A stretch of 40,076 bases of DNA from Isosphaeraceae bacterium (lineage in GTDB: Bacteria > Planctomycetota > Planctomycetia > Isosphaerales > Isosphaeraceae): NCBI GenBank assembly GCA_031291845.1, contig JARLIH010000326.1, positions 1 through 40,076 on the forward strand, given 5' to 3'. Of this stretch, positions 8,378 through 16,802 are shown piece by piece (within the stretch, counting starts at the first letter, position 1; each line of letters begins with the position of its first letter). The notes under the pieces are model-generated. The model searched no databases. It was given only the letters and a program-made list of their open reading frames with translations, and was not told where the DNA came from. Position numbers and translations under genes: made by a program.

Positions 8378-9709
8378 ATGACCCCCCAATCCGAGCGAAT
8401 CCCACGCCGCACGTTGCTCCGAGGCGCCGGTGTCGCCATGGCGCTACCGTGGCTCGAATCCTTGCCGGTCTGGGGCGGCGAACCGATGCGCGGCGATGCG
8501 CTGCCCGTGTTCCCCCAGCGCTTCGCGGCCCTGTTCATGGGCAACGGCATCAGCCCCGACCACTGGTGGGCGAAGGGGGCCGGCAAGGCGATGGAGCTGG
8601 GCAAGACCTTGCAGCCGCTCGCCCCGTTCCGCGACCGCCTCAACGTGATTTCCGGCCTCTTCAACAAGCAGGCCACGGGCGTGGGCATCCACCCGGGGCA
8701 GACCGGCAACATTCTCTCGGGCGCAGCGCTTCAGAAAGGGGCGGTGCTCAAAGGGGGGGTGAGCATGGACCAGGTCCTCGCCGCGCGCCTCGGCGAGCAG
8801 ACCCCCCTGCCCAGCCTCGTCCTGGGCTGCGAGCAGCCAATCACGGGCTATCACGAGTCCAACTTCTCGATGGCCTACAGCTCCCAGATCTCGTGGCGCG
8901 ACGCTGCCTCGCCGCTACCGATGGAAGTCTACCCGTCGCTCGCCTTCGACAGCCTGTTCGACAACCAAGGCTCCCAGCGCACGAAGAGCATCCTCGACCG
9001 GGTCAAGGCGCACGCCGCCGACTTGAACCGCCAGGTCAGCCACGCCGACCGCGCCAAGCTCGACGAGTACCTCACGAGCGTCCGCGAGGTCGAAACGCGG
9101 GTCAAGCGCACCCGCGCGTTGAAGGACCGGGCCGATGACCGGGCCCAGGGGCGCGGGCGGCCGACGCTCACGATGCCGCGCCCCGATAACGGCCTGCCCG
9201 AAGATATCCGCGAACACATGCGCCTGATGTGCGACATCATCGCGATCGCCTTCCAGACCGACAAGACGCGGGTCGCCACGCTCCTGCTCTGCCGCGACCT
9301 CTCGGGCCTGTTCTACCCGTTCCTCGACGTCCGCGTGACCCACCACCCCGCCTCGCACGACGACAAGTCCGACGGCTACGAGCGGATCTCGCGCTACTAC
9401 ATCGGCCACCTCGCCTACCTCGCCGAACGACTCGCTGCGATGCCCGAGGGAGAGCAAACGGTCCTCGACCACTCGTGCCTGCTCTTCCTCTCGAACATGT
9501 GGTCGGGGAGCCACCACGACTCGACCAAGGTCCCCCTCGTGCTCGTGGGAGGGCTAAGGGGTGTGCTCGAGACGGGGCGCGTGCTGGACTACACGGGCAA
9601 AGGGGACGAGGACCGCAAGCTCTGTAGCCTGTACCTGTCGCTCATGGACCGCATGGGCGTGCAGCCCCACCGGTTCGGCGATGCTGACGCGCGCCTCGCG
9701 GGCCTGTAG
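8378..9709 (+). CDS. DUF1552 domain-containing Tat-exported protein
   Basis: A 443-aa protein. The N-terminus carries a twin-arginine signal (IPRRTLLRGAGVAMALPWLE). The body is DUF1552-like: FPQRFAALFMGNGISPDHWW, an early GIHPGQTGN region, VREVETRVKR, DKTRVATLLL and a late LLFLSNMWSGSHHDS. These proteins are the usual partner of the DUF1587-1585 cytochrome-like proteins and are thought to act together in the periplasm, but no activity is proven. The gene starts 10 bp after the toxin stop. Its own stop codon TAG lies inside the GTAG head of a REP palindrome (see 9706-9794), so the last residues may have been changed by the insertion of that repeat. Confidence 0.9.
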   Translation: MTPQSERIPRRTLLRGAGVAMALPWLESLPVWGGEPMRGDALPVFPQRFAALFMGNGISPDHWWAKGAGKAMELGKTLQPLAPFRDRLNVISGLFNKQATGVGIHPGQTGNILSGAALQKGAVLKGGVSMDQVLAARLGEQTPLPSLVLGCEQPITGYHESNFSMAYSSQISWRDAASPLPMEVYPSLAFDSLFDNQGSQRTKSILDRVKAHAADLNRQVSHADRAKLDEYLTSVREVETRVKRTRALKDRADDRAQGRGRPTLTMPRPDNGLPEDIREHMRLMCDIIAIAFQTDKTRVATLLLCRDLSGLFYPFLDVRVTHHPASHDDKSDGYERISRYYIGHLAYLAERLAAMPEGEQTVLDHSCLLFLSNMWSGSHHDSTKVPLVLVGGLRGVLETGRVLDYTGKGDEDRKLCSLYLSLMDRMGVQPHRFGDADARLAGL

Positions 9710-9794
9710 GGGCGGGTTTCAAACCCGCCCTAATTCATTAGATTTGTTAATTTCTCTAAATACAATAAATGGCGGGTTTCAAACCCGCCCCTAC
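9706..9794. repeat. BIME-like pair of REP palindromes (copies 1 and 2)
   Basis: Copy 1 (9706-9730) has the GTAG head on the plus strand. Copy 2 (9771-9794) has it on the minus strand (ending CCCCTAC). The two are joined by an AT-rich linker containing ATTAGATTTGTTAATTT, so the pair forms an 89-bp inverted-repeat element. Confidence 0.85.
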
Positions 9795-9816
9795 ACCCCA
9801 CGACGACGACGAAATT

Positions 9817-9898
9817 GTAGGGGCGGGTTTCAAACCCGCCCTAATTAATTAGATTTGTTAATTTTTTATTGAAGGGCGGGTTTCAAACCCGCCCCTAC
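9817..9898. repeat. BIME-like pair of REP palindromes (copies 3 and 4)
   Basis: It has the same build as 9706-9794: copy 3 (9817-9841) head-out on plus, copy 4 (9874-9898) head-out on minus, and the same ATTAGATTTGTTAATTT linker. It ends 3 bp before the stop codon of the transposase gene. The shared linker shows that the whole pair was duplicated as a unit. Confidence 0.85.
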
Positions 9899-9901
9899 CG
9901 T

Positions 9902-10477
9902 TCAGCGATGTTTCGCGGGGGCAGGGAACGACTCGATCCAGCGGTCGAATTCATCGTGACCTTCCCTCAGTGTGTTCTCTCGGTCGACGGACCAACGCCG
10001 GGGGTTATCGAGAATATACTCACGTATTCGATCGAGCGCGCGTTCGTCACGAATAATGTGCTCGAAATAATTACGTTGCCAAACCGAGCTCCCGCGCGAT
10101 CCACGCTGCTCATTGATGCGGCGTGCCGAAAAGGTCTTCAGTGCCCGTACGATCTCCGGCACACCATGCTGTTGCTCCGTGGTCGGTCCGCGCTCCAAAA
10201 ACAGAATGCCATGGATGTGATTCGGCATGACCGTGAACGCATCCAGGCTGATGTGCCGATAGTGGTTCGAGAGGTCGGTCCAGCACGTTTGGACGATCCG
10301 GCCGAAGTGATTGAGGTGCATCGTCGCGTCCAACACCTCGCCGAAGAGGTGAGAGCGACCATTCACACAAAGAGTGAGGAAATAGGCGCCTGATTGCGAA
10401 TAGTCGTAGCCTTGGAGACGTTCAATGCCGTGCAGCGAGATTCGAGGGTGGCTTCTTACTGAGTGATCGTGCACCAT
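9902..10477 (-). CDS. REP-associated tyrosine transposase (RAYT, Y1_Tnp / IS200-like HUH)
   Basis: A 191-aa protein from ATG 10477. A longer frame exists upstream but reads through a REP palindrome, so it was not used. The HUH metal motif is H87-I-H89 in FTVMPNHIHGILFL. The candidate catalytic tyrosine is Y137 in SVWQRNYFEHIIRDE, and DRIREYILDNPRRW follows, as in the family. It is full length and shows no frameshift, so it may be active. RAYTs cut and join single-stranded REP sequences at a GTAG-hairpin. Matching palindromes sit 3 bp after the gene and 43 bp before it. Confidence 0.9.
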   Translation of the reverse strand: MVHDHSVRSHPRISLHGIERLQGYDYSQSGAYFLTLCVNGRSHLFGEVLDATMHLNHFGRIVQTCWTDLSNHYRHISLDAFTVMPNHIHGILFLERGPTTEQQHGVPEIVRALKTFSARRINEQRGSRGSSVWQRNYFEHIIRDERALDRIREYILDNPRRWSVDRENTLREGHDEFDRWIESFPAPAKHR

Positions 10478-10520
10478 ATGTTGTGTTTCGTTGGAATGAA
10501 ATGAGATCAATGAATCAACT

Positions 10521-10654
10521 AGGGCGGGTTTCAAACCCGCCCCTACAACATTGCTGCGCGGGCGAAGGTCGTCGGGCAATCAGGGCGGGTTTCAAACCCG
10601 CCCCTACAAGACTGTTGCGCGGGCGATCAGGGCGGGTTTGAAACCCGCCGCTGC
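10521..10654. repeat. Cluster of three REP palindromes upstream of the RAYT gene (copies 5-7)
   Basis: Copy 5 is at 10521-10546 and copy 6 at 10582-10607, both with the GTAG head on the minus strand. Copy 7 at 10629-10654 has the centre TTTGAAA and a decayed head (GCAG on the minus strand). The short spacers share TTGCGCGGGCGA-like sequence, which suggests local duplication. A spacer distance that changes from copy to copy argues against CRISPR. Confidence 0.85.
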
Positions 10655-10698
10655 GGCAAAGGTCGTCAAGCGGCCCCATAGCTTTTGTGCTCTCTCCT

Positions 10699-11706
10699 CT
10701 ACTTGCGATCGCCCCGCTTCAGCTTGGCAACCAGGAAATCGTTGATGCTCGCATACTCCGGATCCTTGTGTCCCGGGTATGCGAGATGGCACTCGACGCC
10801 GTGCTCGCGGAGCTTTTCCTCGAGGGCCAAGCCCATCACGGCCGAGTGTGTCGGGTCGCGCTGGGGCTCGCCGGCCACGGGAGGCTTATCCTGCGCCGGG
10901 TAGTCGAGGAAGATGGGCGGGTCCCCCTTGCCGGCGTGCTCGTAGGGGGAGTATTCCTTGATCCACGGAAGCACCTCGTCCCGGTGGTCGTAGAACGCCT
11001 GGAACTCGGTGTCCCGTCCCCCTTGCCCCGCCTTGCGGAAGCCGAAGGCGTGGCCACCGTAGCGCATGTTGGGCATCCAGGTGCGGAGCTGCTTCGGGTC
11101 GAGCGACGTCTGCGCGCCGTTGACCGCTGCACAGGTGAGGCGGGTCGATTCGCGCGCGACCGGATCGGAGCTGTCGGGCTTGGCCAGGTCATCGTGGAAC
11201 GCCAGCCAGAGCGACGAGCACGCGCCGGCCGACCCCCCGGTGGCGCCGACGCGGGCCTTGTCGATGTTCCACTCCTTGGCCTTTGAGCGCACGAACTGGA
11301 GCGCCCGCGCGGCATCTTCGAGCGGCCACTTTACCGGCGGCTTCACGCCGGCTTCGTCGGCCTGCGTCGTGAACCGGTAGTTGATCGCCGCGACCGAGAT
11401 CCCCTCCTTCCGGAAGCGGTCCACGGTCGGCGCGCCGACCCCCAACTTGTCGCCGTTGACCCACCCGCCGCCGTGGATGAACACGACCAGGGGGGTGGGC
11501 CGGTCCGACTCGGCCCGATAGAAATCCAGGACCTGGCGCGGATGGTCGCCGTACGGCACGTCGGCGTGCGTGGGCGTGGGCCGCTCGGGCTTGGCCTTGG
11601 CCTGCTCGACGGCCTTGGTCGCCTGCGACCGCGCGGGAGCGGGCGCGGCCAACACGAAGCCGACGGCGATGAGCACTCGGCCCACCGGAACGCGAAATAG
11701 GTCCAT
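10699..11706 (-). CDS. Secreted alpha/beta hydrolase (BD-FAE/esterase-lipase type)
   Basis: A 335-aa protein. ATG 11706 has AGGAGA upstream and opens a signal peptide (VLIAVGFVLAAPAPARSQA). The oxyanion motif is H78GGGW (VVFIHGGGWVNGDK). The nucleophile is Ser159 in GATGGSAGACSS and the likely catalytic His is His313 in YPGHKDPEYASI. The order and the HGGG motif place it with carbohydrate-esterase or lipase-like enzymes annotated in Planctomycetota as 'alpha/beta hydrolase' or 'esterase'. The substrate cannot be told; acetylated polysaccharide is an inference only. It converges on the REP/RAYT island. Confidence 0.88.
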   Translation of the reverse strand: MDLFRVPVGRVLIAVGFVLAAPAPARSQATKAVEQAKAKPERPTPTHADVPYGDHPRQVLDFYRAESDRPTPLVVFIHGGGWVNGDKLGVGAPTVDRFRKEGISVAAINYRFTTQADEAGVKPPVKWPLEDAARALQFVRSKAKEWNIDKARVGATGGSAGACSSLWLAFHDDLAKPDSSDPVARESTRLTCAAVNGAQTSLDPKQLRTWMPNMRYGGHAFGFRKAGQGGRDTEFQAFYDHRDEVLPWIKEYSPYEHAGKGDPPIFLDYPAQDKPPVAGEPQRDPTHSAVMGLALEEKLREHGVECHLAYPGHKDPEYASINDFLVAKLKRGDRK

Positions 11707-11857
11707 TTTAGGGTCTCCTGGGGCTTGCTGACCGATCGAGGTTTTCGCAGCACACGGGGGGAATGAAGGCATTCGCCCTCGGACCCAGAATGTTCGATCG
11801 CGCGCCCGGACGCCAGCAGAAAGCGCTTCGCGCCGACGGTCTACAAGGTCTCCGCGC

Positions 11858-12622
11858 TCAGGCGGGCTCGCGGTGCGTTTCCGTGTCGGAGCATGCTTGG
11901 CCGTCGGTTTCGGCCCGGAAGAGGTAACCGACGCCTCGCACCGTACGGATCAAGGCACCCCGCGCGCCCAGCTTCTTGCGAAGGTGGCTGACGTGCACAT
12001 CGAGCGAGCGGTCGAACGGCGTGGCGGGCCGGCGGTGGAGGACGGAGATCATCTCGTCACGCGATACTGGCCGCCCGGCCGACGCGACCAAAAGCTCCAG
12101 GATCTGGAACTCGATCGAGGTCGTTTCCACCCGTCGGCCGTCGCACGACACTTCACGCGCACCGGGGACCAGCCGCACGCCGTTGACGTCCAGCACGCGC
12201 GGCCCATCCACTGCCGGCCGGTGTGCCCGGCGCAGCACCGCGCGGATGCGCGCGGCGAGCTCCTCGTGCTCGAACGGCTTGGCGATCGTATCATCGGCCC
12301 CCGCGTCGAGCGCGGCGACGGCGTCGGACTGCGTGAACCAAGAGCTAAGTACCACGATCGGCACCTGGCTCCGCTGCCGGATGGCGCGCAAGAGCTCGAG
12401 GCCACCCCGATCAGGGAGAGCGCTGTCGAGCAGGATCAGGTCGTAACTGCGGCCGAACGCCCGTGCCAGACCCCGGCGAGCGTCGTGCACAGAATCCGCC
12501 GACAACCCGCGCGCGATCAGGTACTCGACCAGCCCCACGCAGCGCTCGGCATCGGCATCGATGATCAGAATGGAGGGAATTCGCTCTGCTGTAAGATCAG
12601 CGGCGACTTGCTCTCGCGCCAT
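11858..12622 (-). CDS. Orphan OmpR-family response regulator with altered acidic pocket
   Basis: A 254-aa protein from ATG 12622 (ATG 12631 is possible). The receiver domain has phospho-acceptor Asp66 in LILLDSALPD and the conserved Lys in IAKPFEHEE. The acidic pair normally found near the N-terminus reads Asp22-Ala-Asp24 (IDADAE) instead of consecutive acids. A C-terminal winged helix of the OmpR/PhoB type follows (SRDEMISVLHRRPATPFDRS, LRKKLG, TVRGVGYLFR). It is a clear paralogue of the CpxR-like regulator at 18107-18838. No kinase is adjacent, so its partner is unknown. Confidence 0.88.
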   Translation of the reverse strand: MAREQVAADLTAERIPSILIIDADAERCVGLVEYLIARGLSADSVHDARRGLARAFGRSYDLILLDSALPDRGGLELLRAIRQRSQVPIVVLSSWFTQSDAVAALDAGADDTIAKPFEHEELAARIRAVLRRAHRPAVDGPRVLDVNGVRLVPGAREVSCDGRRVETTSIEFQILELLVASAGRPVSRDEMISVLHRRPATPFDRSLDVHVSHLRKKLGARGALIRTVRGVGYLFRAETDGQACSDTETHREPA

Positions 12623-12783
12623 GAGTCGCATCCACCGGTATCGACCACCCCACAAGGCTCGGGATCTTCGATCCCGTTCCCAGCCCAGATGCCTTTGCCA
12701 AGCTCGCGCGATGTTGGCGCGTTTGGAAAGGCACGGGGCGGGGGGTCCCCGGCTTCGTCATTATCTCACCCTGTCGCCGTCTC

Positions 12784-14451
12784 CTAGAATCCCAGCGGCC
12801 CGCCCTGCGTTCCCAGAGCGAAGGTTCCCAAGGGGCCGTTGCCGCCGCTCGAGCCGTTACCGGTCGGGCCACCGGCGCTCGAACTCATTGTAACACCCTG
12901 AGTACCACTGCCGCCGGAGATACCTCCAAACTGGCTGGTGCTGAATGTGCTGTTCTGGCCGCCCATTCCCTGGAAGTTACCGAACGAAGCACCGCCGCTC
13001 GGTCCGTTCTGAGTGCCCCCGTTCGGGGAAACGGCGAACGAGCCGCTCTGGCCACCCATTCCCTGGAAGTTACCGAATGAAGCACCGCCGCTCGGTCCGT
13101 TCTGAGTGCCCACGCTCGGGGAAACGGCGAACGAGCCGCTCTGGCCGCCCATTCCCTGGAAGTTACCGAATGAAGCACCACCGCTCGGTCCGTTCTGAGT
13201 ACCCCCGCTCGGGGCAACGGCGAACGAGCCGCTCTGGCCGCCCATCCCCTGGAAGTTACCGAACGAAGCACCGCCGCTCGGTCCGTTCTGAGTGCCCATG
13301 CTCATGAAGTTGCCGAACGGAGCCGGACTGCCTGTGATGCCTTGGCCGCTGCCGGACGTCGTCGAGACCGACCCAGTGGCCGGCATGTCTTTTTGAATGG
13401 CCTGCTGGTCGGCCGCGATCGTCGCGAGGTCGTCCGCGGTGATGTTGGTGGCCGTGACAACGGCCTGGATGTCCGTAATGGCCTGGCTGATCAACGTCTG
13501 GTCGGTCACTCCCTCGCTGTTGAGGACGGCCGTGAAGTCCGACTCCAACTGGGTCGTCTGGTCAGCCGTCGGCAGAGTCCCGTTCAGGTTGCTGACGTCC
13601 GTGGCGAGCGCTTTGAGCTTCGTCTGATCGGCCGCCGTCGTGGCGTCGGACTGAATCGTCTGGAAGTCCTTGCGCACCGCCGCCAGCAGCGCAGGGGTGA
13701 CCTGCGACTTGTCATGGATGGCCTGGAGGTCGGTCTGCAGCTTCTGAAAATCGGTTTGCAACGCGCTGGGCGCCGTGGACGAGCTGCTCGACGAGGTCGT
13801 CCCCCCCGAAGGACTCGTCGTGGTCTGGCCGCTCGACGAGGTTGTCGCCTGGGGCGGCGCGCCGGTCCCGGGCAGCGAGCCGAGGCCGCCGGGAGCGCCG
13901 AGTACCAGCCCGAGGCTGTCCGCCGCGCCCCCCAGCAACCCGCTCATCAGCAGGCCCCCGGCCGAACCCTGCGGTGCTGCCGGCGTCGCCGTGGCGGTGG
14001 TAGAGGTGATCGCCGTGGCGCCCGGCGCGTTGGTGGCCGTGCTCGACGGGTCGGTGGTTGGGCTCGGGCTCGTTGTCGTTACCGCCGCTGTCGTCGTCGA
14101 CGGCATGCCCGAGCCCGGGGCACTCGGCACGACGGTGGTGGCCCCACCAGGAGCGGCCGGGATGTTCGAGGAGAGGACCGAACCCCCGAGTGCGGCGTTC
14201 CCGTTCACCGCCACCGAGGCGTAGCCGTGGCCGCCCAACGCTCTCCGTCCCAGCATTCCACCTCCGCCACTCCCCTGCACCTCGTAAGAGCGGGCGCTAT
14301 GGTTAAGGTGCATAGCCCCGGCACCCGGGGCAAGCGACAACAACTGACGCCCCTCCAGCGCCTCGCAGGCGAGCTCTGCCCGCCGTCGGGCCGCGGCGGA
14401 CGCATGCGACCGCGCTGGACGCGTAAAGACTGTTTTCAAAGACACTTCCAT
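12784..14451 (-). CDS. Secreted repeat protein with planctomycete extracellular (LEGRQLLS) motif
   Basis: A 555-aa protein if ATG 14451 is used; longer starts exist up to 14520. Near the N-terminus is RRRAELACEALEGRQLLSL, the planctomycete extracellular motif found at the start of many large surface proteins. A long Thr/Ser/Pro/Ala-rich region follows. Next is a helical stretch of about 125 residues rich in Gln/Asp/Thr (LQTDFQKLQTDLQAIHDKSQ onwards), probably coiled coil. Last are four tandem 31-residue Gly/Asn/Gln repeats and a Gly-rich end. No catalytic motif is seen. A surface or matrix role is inferred. Confidence 0.8.
   Translation of the reverse strand: MEVSLKTVFTRPARSHASAAARRRAELACEALEGRQLLSLAPGAGAMHLNHSARSYEVQGSGGGGMLGRRALGGHGYASVAVNGNAALGGSVLSSNIPAAPGGATTVVPSAPGSGMPSTTTAAVTTTSPSPTTDPSSTATNAPGATAITSTTATATPAAPQGSAGGLLMSGLLGGAADSLGLVLGAPGGLGSLPGTGAPPQATTSSSGQTTTSPSGGTTSSSSSSTAPSALQTDFQKLQTDLQAIHDKSQVTPALLAAVRKDFQTIQSDATTAADQTKLKALATDVSNLNGTLPTADQTTQLESDFTAVLNSEGVTDQTLISQAITDIQAVVTATNITADDLATIAADQQAIQKDMPATGSVSTTSGSGQGITGSPAPFGNFMSMGTQNGPSGGASFGNFQGMGGQSGSFAVAPSGGTQNGPSGGASFGNFQGMGGQSGSFAVSPSVGTQNGPSGGASFGNFQGMGGQSGSFAVSPNGGTQNGPSGGASFGNFQGMGGQNSTFSTSQFGGISGGSGTQGVTMSSSAGGPTGNGSSGGNGPLGTFALGTQGGPLGF
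12951..13302 (-). repeat. Four tandem 93-bp (31-aa) coding repeats
   Basis: The unit contains SFGNFQGMGGQSGSFAVS followed by GTQNGPSGGA. Equivalent positions fall at 12981, 13074, 13167 and 13260, exactly 93 bp apart, so the copies are in frame. The copies differ at only a few bases, which points to recent expansion. Confidence 0.92.
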
Positions 14452-14664
14452 GTCGTCACCGGAATCTCGGGCCTCCAGCCCTACCGCCATCGGCCACGCA
14501 CCGATCGGTTTCAGGGCCACATCCTAGGCAGCGGGTGTGTGTTCATCGGCGGGATCCTCCGCTTTGAGTATTGGCGTTTTGCGGACTCGGGATTGTTAAG
14601 ATTCGTAAATTGGAGCGAACAATCTCGTTGTCCGCATTCTGCCGGAAGGACGGGATCAACGGCA

Positions 14665-16320
14665 TCAGAGACCGCTCAGGTTCACTGCGAGGGCCCGAGC
14701 CCCGTCCTTCAGTCCGAGCCGTTTGACCAGCGGGGCGGATATGGGGATCGCCAACTCGCGGCGCGGGGTCAGGCCGAGGCCCGTGAGCTGGTGAGACGAG
14801 GCGTCGGACGGGCCCCCCAGGAGCAGTCCGTTGACGATCAGCGGCGACTCGTTCCGGATCTTCAGCAGGTACGCGTTTTTGCCCTTGGTCTTCGGGCCCA
14901 CGACCAGCCGGACGGGCACGAGACGGTCCAGTAGTTCTCCGGCGAGGGAATCAATGAGCTTGCTCGCCCCTTCGGGCCCGTGTGCGCCGGGGTCGAGCTT
15001 CGCCTTGAACTCGAAACGATCGATCCAGGCCGTTGCATCCTGATCCCACGATGAGACGCGGACGAGTGCCCCCCGCGGCTCGAGCCGCATCCGGAGGGCC
15101 AACGCCGCGCCCGGGCAATACGGCGGAATTCCTTCGCGCGTCCTCAGTCCCAGCACCGTCCGATCTTCCAGGCGCTCGCGCAGGTCCGTGAGCCGCACGC
15201 TGTGGTCGCCCGAGAGGTTCGTTGCCTCCCAGTACAGGCCCACCGCAGAGTGCGAGGGGGCCGCCGCCTCGTCCGCCTGAACCAGCCGCTCGGCAAACCG
15301 GCGCGCCAGGGCACGCTCCTCCGCGTTCGTCCAATCGCTCGTCAGGCGATCCACGGTCTCCCAGGTAAAACCACCCGACACGTGCCAGAGGACGAGTTGG
15401 GCCACGCTCGGCGGTACTTGCTCCACGGCGAGCCGTCGGAGCGCCAGAGCGGTCCAAGCGTCCGAGTTGGTGCGACTGATGTCGTTCAACCGGAGCGGCT
15501 CACCCAGGGCCGGCATGATCGCTCGACCGTCCGCGCCGGGGCCGTTCAGCGAAACCAAGAGCGCCGGCAGCCGCCGGATGGCTTTGGGGCCCAAGGTCGC
15601 CGTGGGCAGGTCGGCCGGCGGCAGGGAGCGAAACCCGCCCCCCATGCCACCCGCGCCACCGACTCCGCCCATCCCGGCCATTCCACCGCCGACACCCCCC
15701 ATGCCGCCCAGTCCGTTGAGGCCGGTCGTCAAGGAACGCGTGTCCCAGCTCCCCGGTTGAACCAACCTCATGATCAACTGCCCGAGAATCACCATGCCTT
15801 GGGTCGCGGGCAAGTTCATGGGCGTTGACATCGTGCCGCCCATGTTGTTGTTCATGTTCATGCCGTTCATGCCGCCCGCGTTATTGTTGTTCCCCATTCC
15901 TCCCATGTTGTTGTTCATGCCACCCATATTATTGTTGTTCATTCCACCTGCGTTGTTATTGCCGCCAAGACCGCCGAACTGGCCCGTCGCGCCCGACGCG
16001 ACCAGGCCGGGGGGCAAGACCACGCGGAGGGTACGAGCCGAGCGGTTGGTCACGTCCAGGGTCATCCGGCCGCCGCCCGTGCCGCGTGCGTCCACGGCCA
16101 ACGTCCCGTTGCGCAGGCCATCGAGCAGACTGATCGTCCGGGGTGCCTCCACCGACTGTACGACGCGCGCGGTGGGAGCAGCCGCTGACTGCTTCGCGGT
16201 TGCTGAAGGAGCCCTCACCGGCGCGGTAGGCTCAGCAGCCTGGGCGAGACCGAACGGTGGACCGGCGAGGACCAGGAACGTGGCAACTCGAGTCAATACA
16301 CTGCGCTGTTTGCAGTTCAT
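14665..16320 (-). CDS. Secreted protein with Asn/Gly/Met-rich low-complexity segment, function unknown
   Basis: A 551-aa protein. ATG 16320 opens a signal peptide (TRVATFLVLAGPPFGLAQA) and has AGAGGT upstream. The order is a short Ala-rich linker, then a beta-like segment (GTLAVDARGTGGGRMTLDVT), then about 45 residues of NNNAGGM/NNNMGG repeats. A GlyMet-rich segment (GGMGGVGGGMAGMGG) comes next, and a well-formed 300-residue C-terminal domain with mixed hydrophobic pattern ends the protein. The C-terminal domain resembles nothing I can name. It is transcribed in the same direction as the LEGRQLLS protein, 213 bp upstream of it, and may share its expression. Confidence 0.78.
   Translation of the reverse strand: MNCKQRSVLTRVATFLVLAGPPFGLAQAAEPTAPVRAPSATAKQSAAAPTARVVQSVEAPRTISLLDGLRNGTLAVDARGTGGGRMTLDVTNRSARTLRVVLPPGLVASGATGQFGGLGGNNNAGGMNNNNMGGMNNNMGGMGNNNNAGGMNGMNMNNNMGGTMSTPMNLPATQGMVILGQLIMRLVQPGSWDTRSLTTGLNGLGGMGGVGGGMAGMGGVGGAGGMGGGFRSLPPADLPTATLGPKAIRRLPALLVSLNGPGADGRAIMPALGEPLRLNDISRTNSDAWTALALRRLAVEQVPPSVAQLVLWHVSGGFTWETVDRLTSDWTNAEERALARRFAERLVQADEAAAPSHSAVGLYWEATNLSGDHSVRLTDLRERLEDRTVLGLRTREGIPPYCPGAALALRMRLEPRGALVRVSSWDQDATAWIDRFEFKAKLDPGAHGPEGASKLIDSLAGELLDRLVPVRLVVGPKTKGKNAYLLKIRNESPLIVNGLLLGGPSDASSHQLTGLGLTPRRELAIPISAPLVKRLGLKDGARALAVNLSGL
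15835..15962 (-). repeat. Asn/Gly/Met low-complexity coding repeat
   Basis: Imperfect short repeats encode NNNMGGM and NNNNAGGM units. Contraction and expansion by slippage is likely. Confidence 0.8.
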
Positions 16321-16802
16321 GAGTGTGTGACCTCTGAAGATGTGAGTGAACGTCGGGCATTGCGCTACCCGGCTGAGAAAGGGAATCTCCGCGGACCGTA
16401 CGTGGAGTACGGCAGCTCTTGGGCGCTCAGGAGTGTCGACGGATGCGCGGGTGACGCCTGCCCGCCTACATTGCAACACTCAGTCGCTTGCCGTTCGTCG
16501 CGATGAGAAGTGGTGCGAACGGTGTCGCGCCGGCAGTTCCGCTACGACTTGACTGGACTGGACTTTGCCGTCTCGATCGTTCCTCTGGTGACCCCGGGGC
16601 GAGTGCCTTGCACTCCACATTCGTCGATTCCAAACCAACAATTTCTTGTCAGTAAACACACGAATTCGTGCAGGTCAACGCTCCTATTTTTATCAACGCA
16701 AATGGCGCGTCCCCGCGCGCGCATTTTTCAGAAACAGTTGCCGCCACAATCGCGCACCTTCCGATCGAGAATCAATATTGGAATATATTTGATGCATACA
16801 TT
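16321..16802. other. Intergenic region without a gene
   Basis: These 482 bp lie between the kinase stop and the secreted protein start. The section near 16620-16810 is clearly richer in A and T than its surroundings and may hold the promoter of the secreted protein or the end of the operon. No convincing hairpin with a T-tract or sigma-70 promoter was found. Confidence 0.5.

Larger units (their letters stand above)
9706..10654. mobile_element. REP/RAYT island
   Basis: A Y1-type REP-associated tyrosine transposase gene (9902-10477, minus) is flanked on both sides by REP palindromes. Four copies lie downstream of the gene (9706-9898) and three upstream (10521-10654). Each intact copy is a GTAG tetranucleotide followed by the palindrome GGCGGGTTTCAAACCCGCC, the published architecture of REP elements mobilised by RAYTs. 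Confidence 0.88.

Noticed and set aside
10478..10579. Upstream extension of the RAYT gene
   Set aside because: It translates a REP palindrome (GAGLKPA), so the ATG at 10477 is preferred.
9706..10654. Possible CRISPR array
   Set aside because: Repeats are self-complementary, inverted in pairs and irregularly spaced, two linkers are related in sequence, and a RAYT gene rather than cas genes is present.
13342..14934. 530-codon plus-strand frame
   Set aside because: It is antisense to the LEGRQLLS repeat protein and has an arginine-rich composition typical of a shadow.
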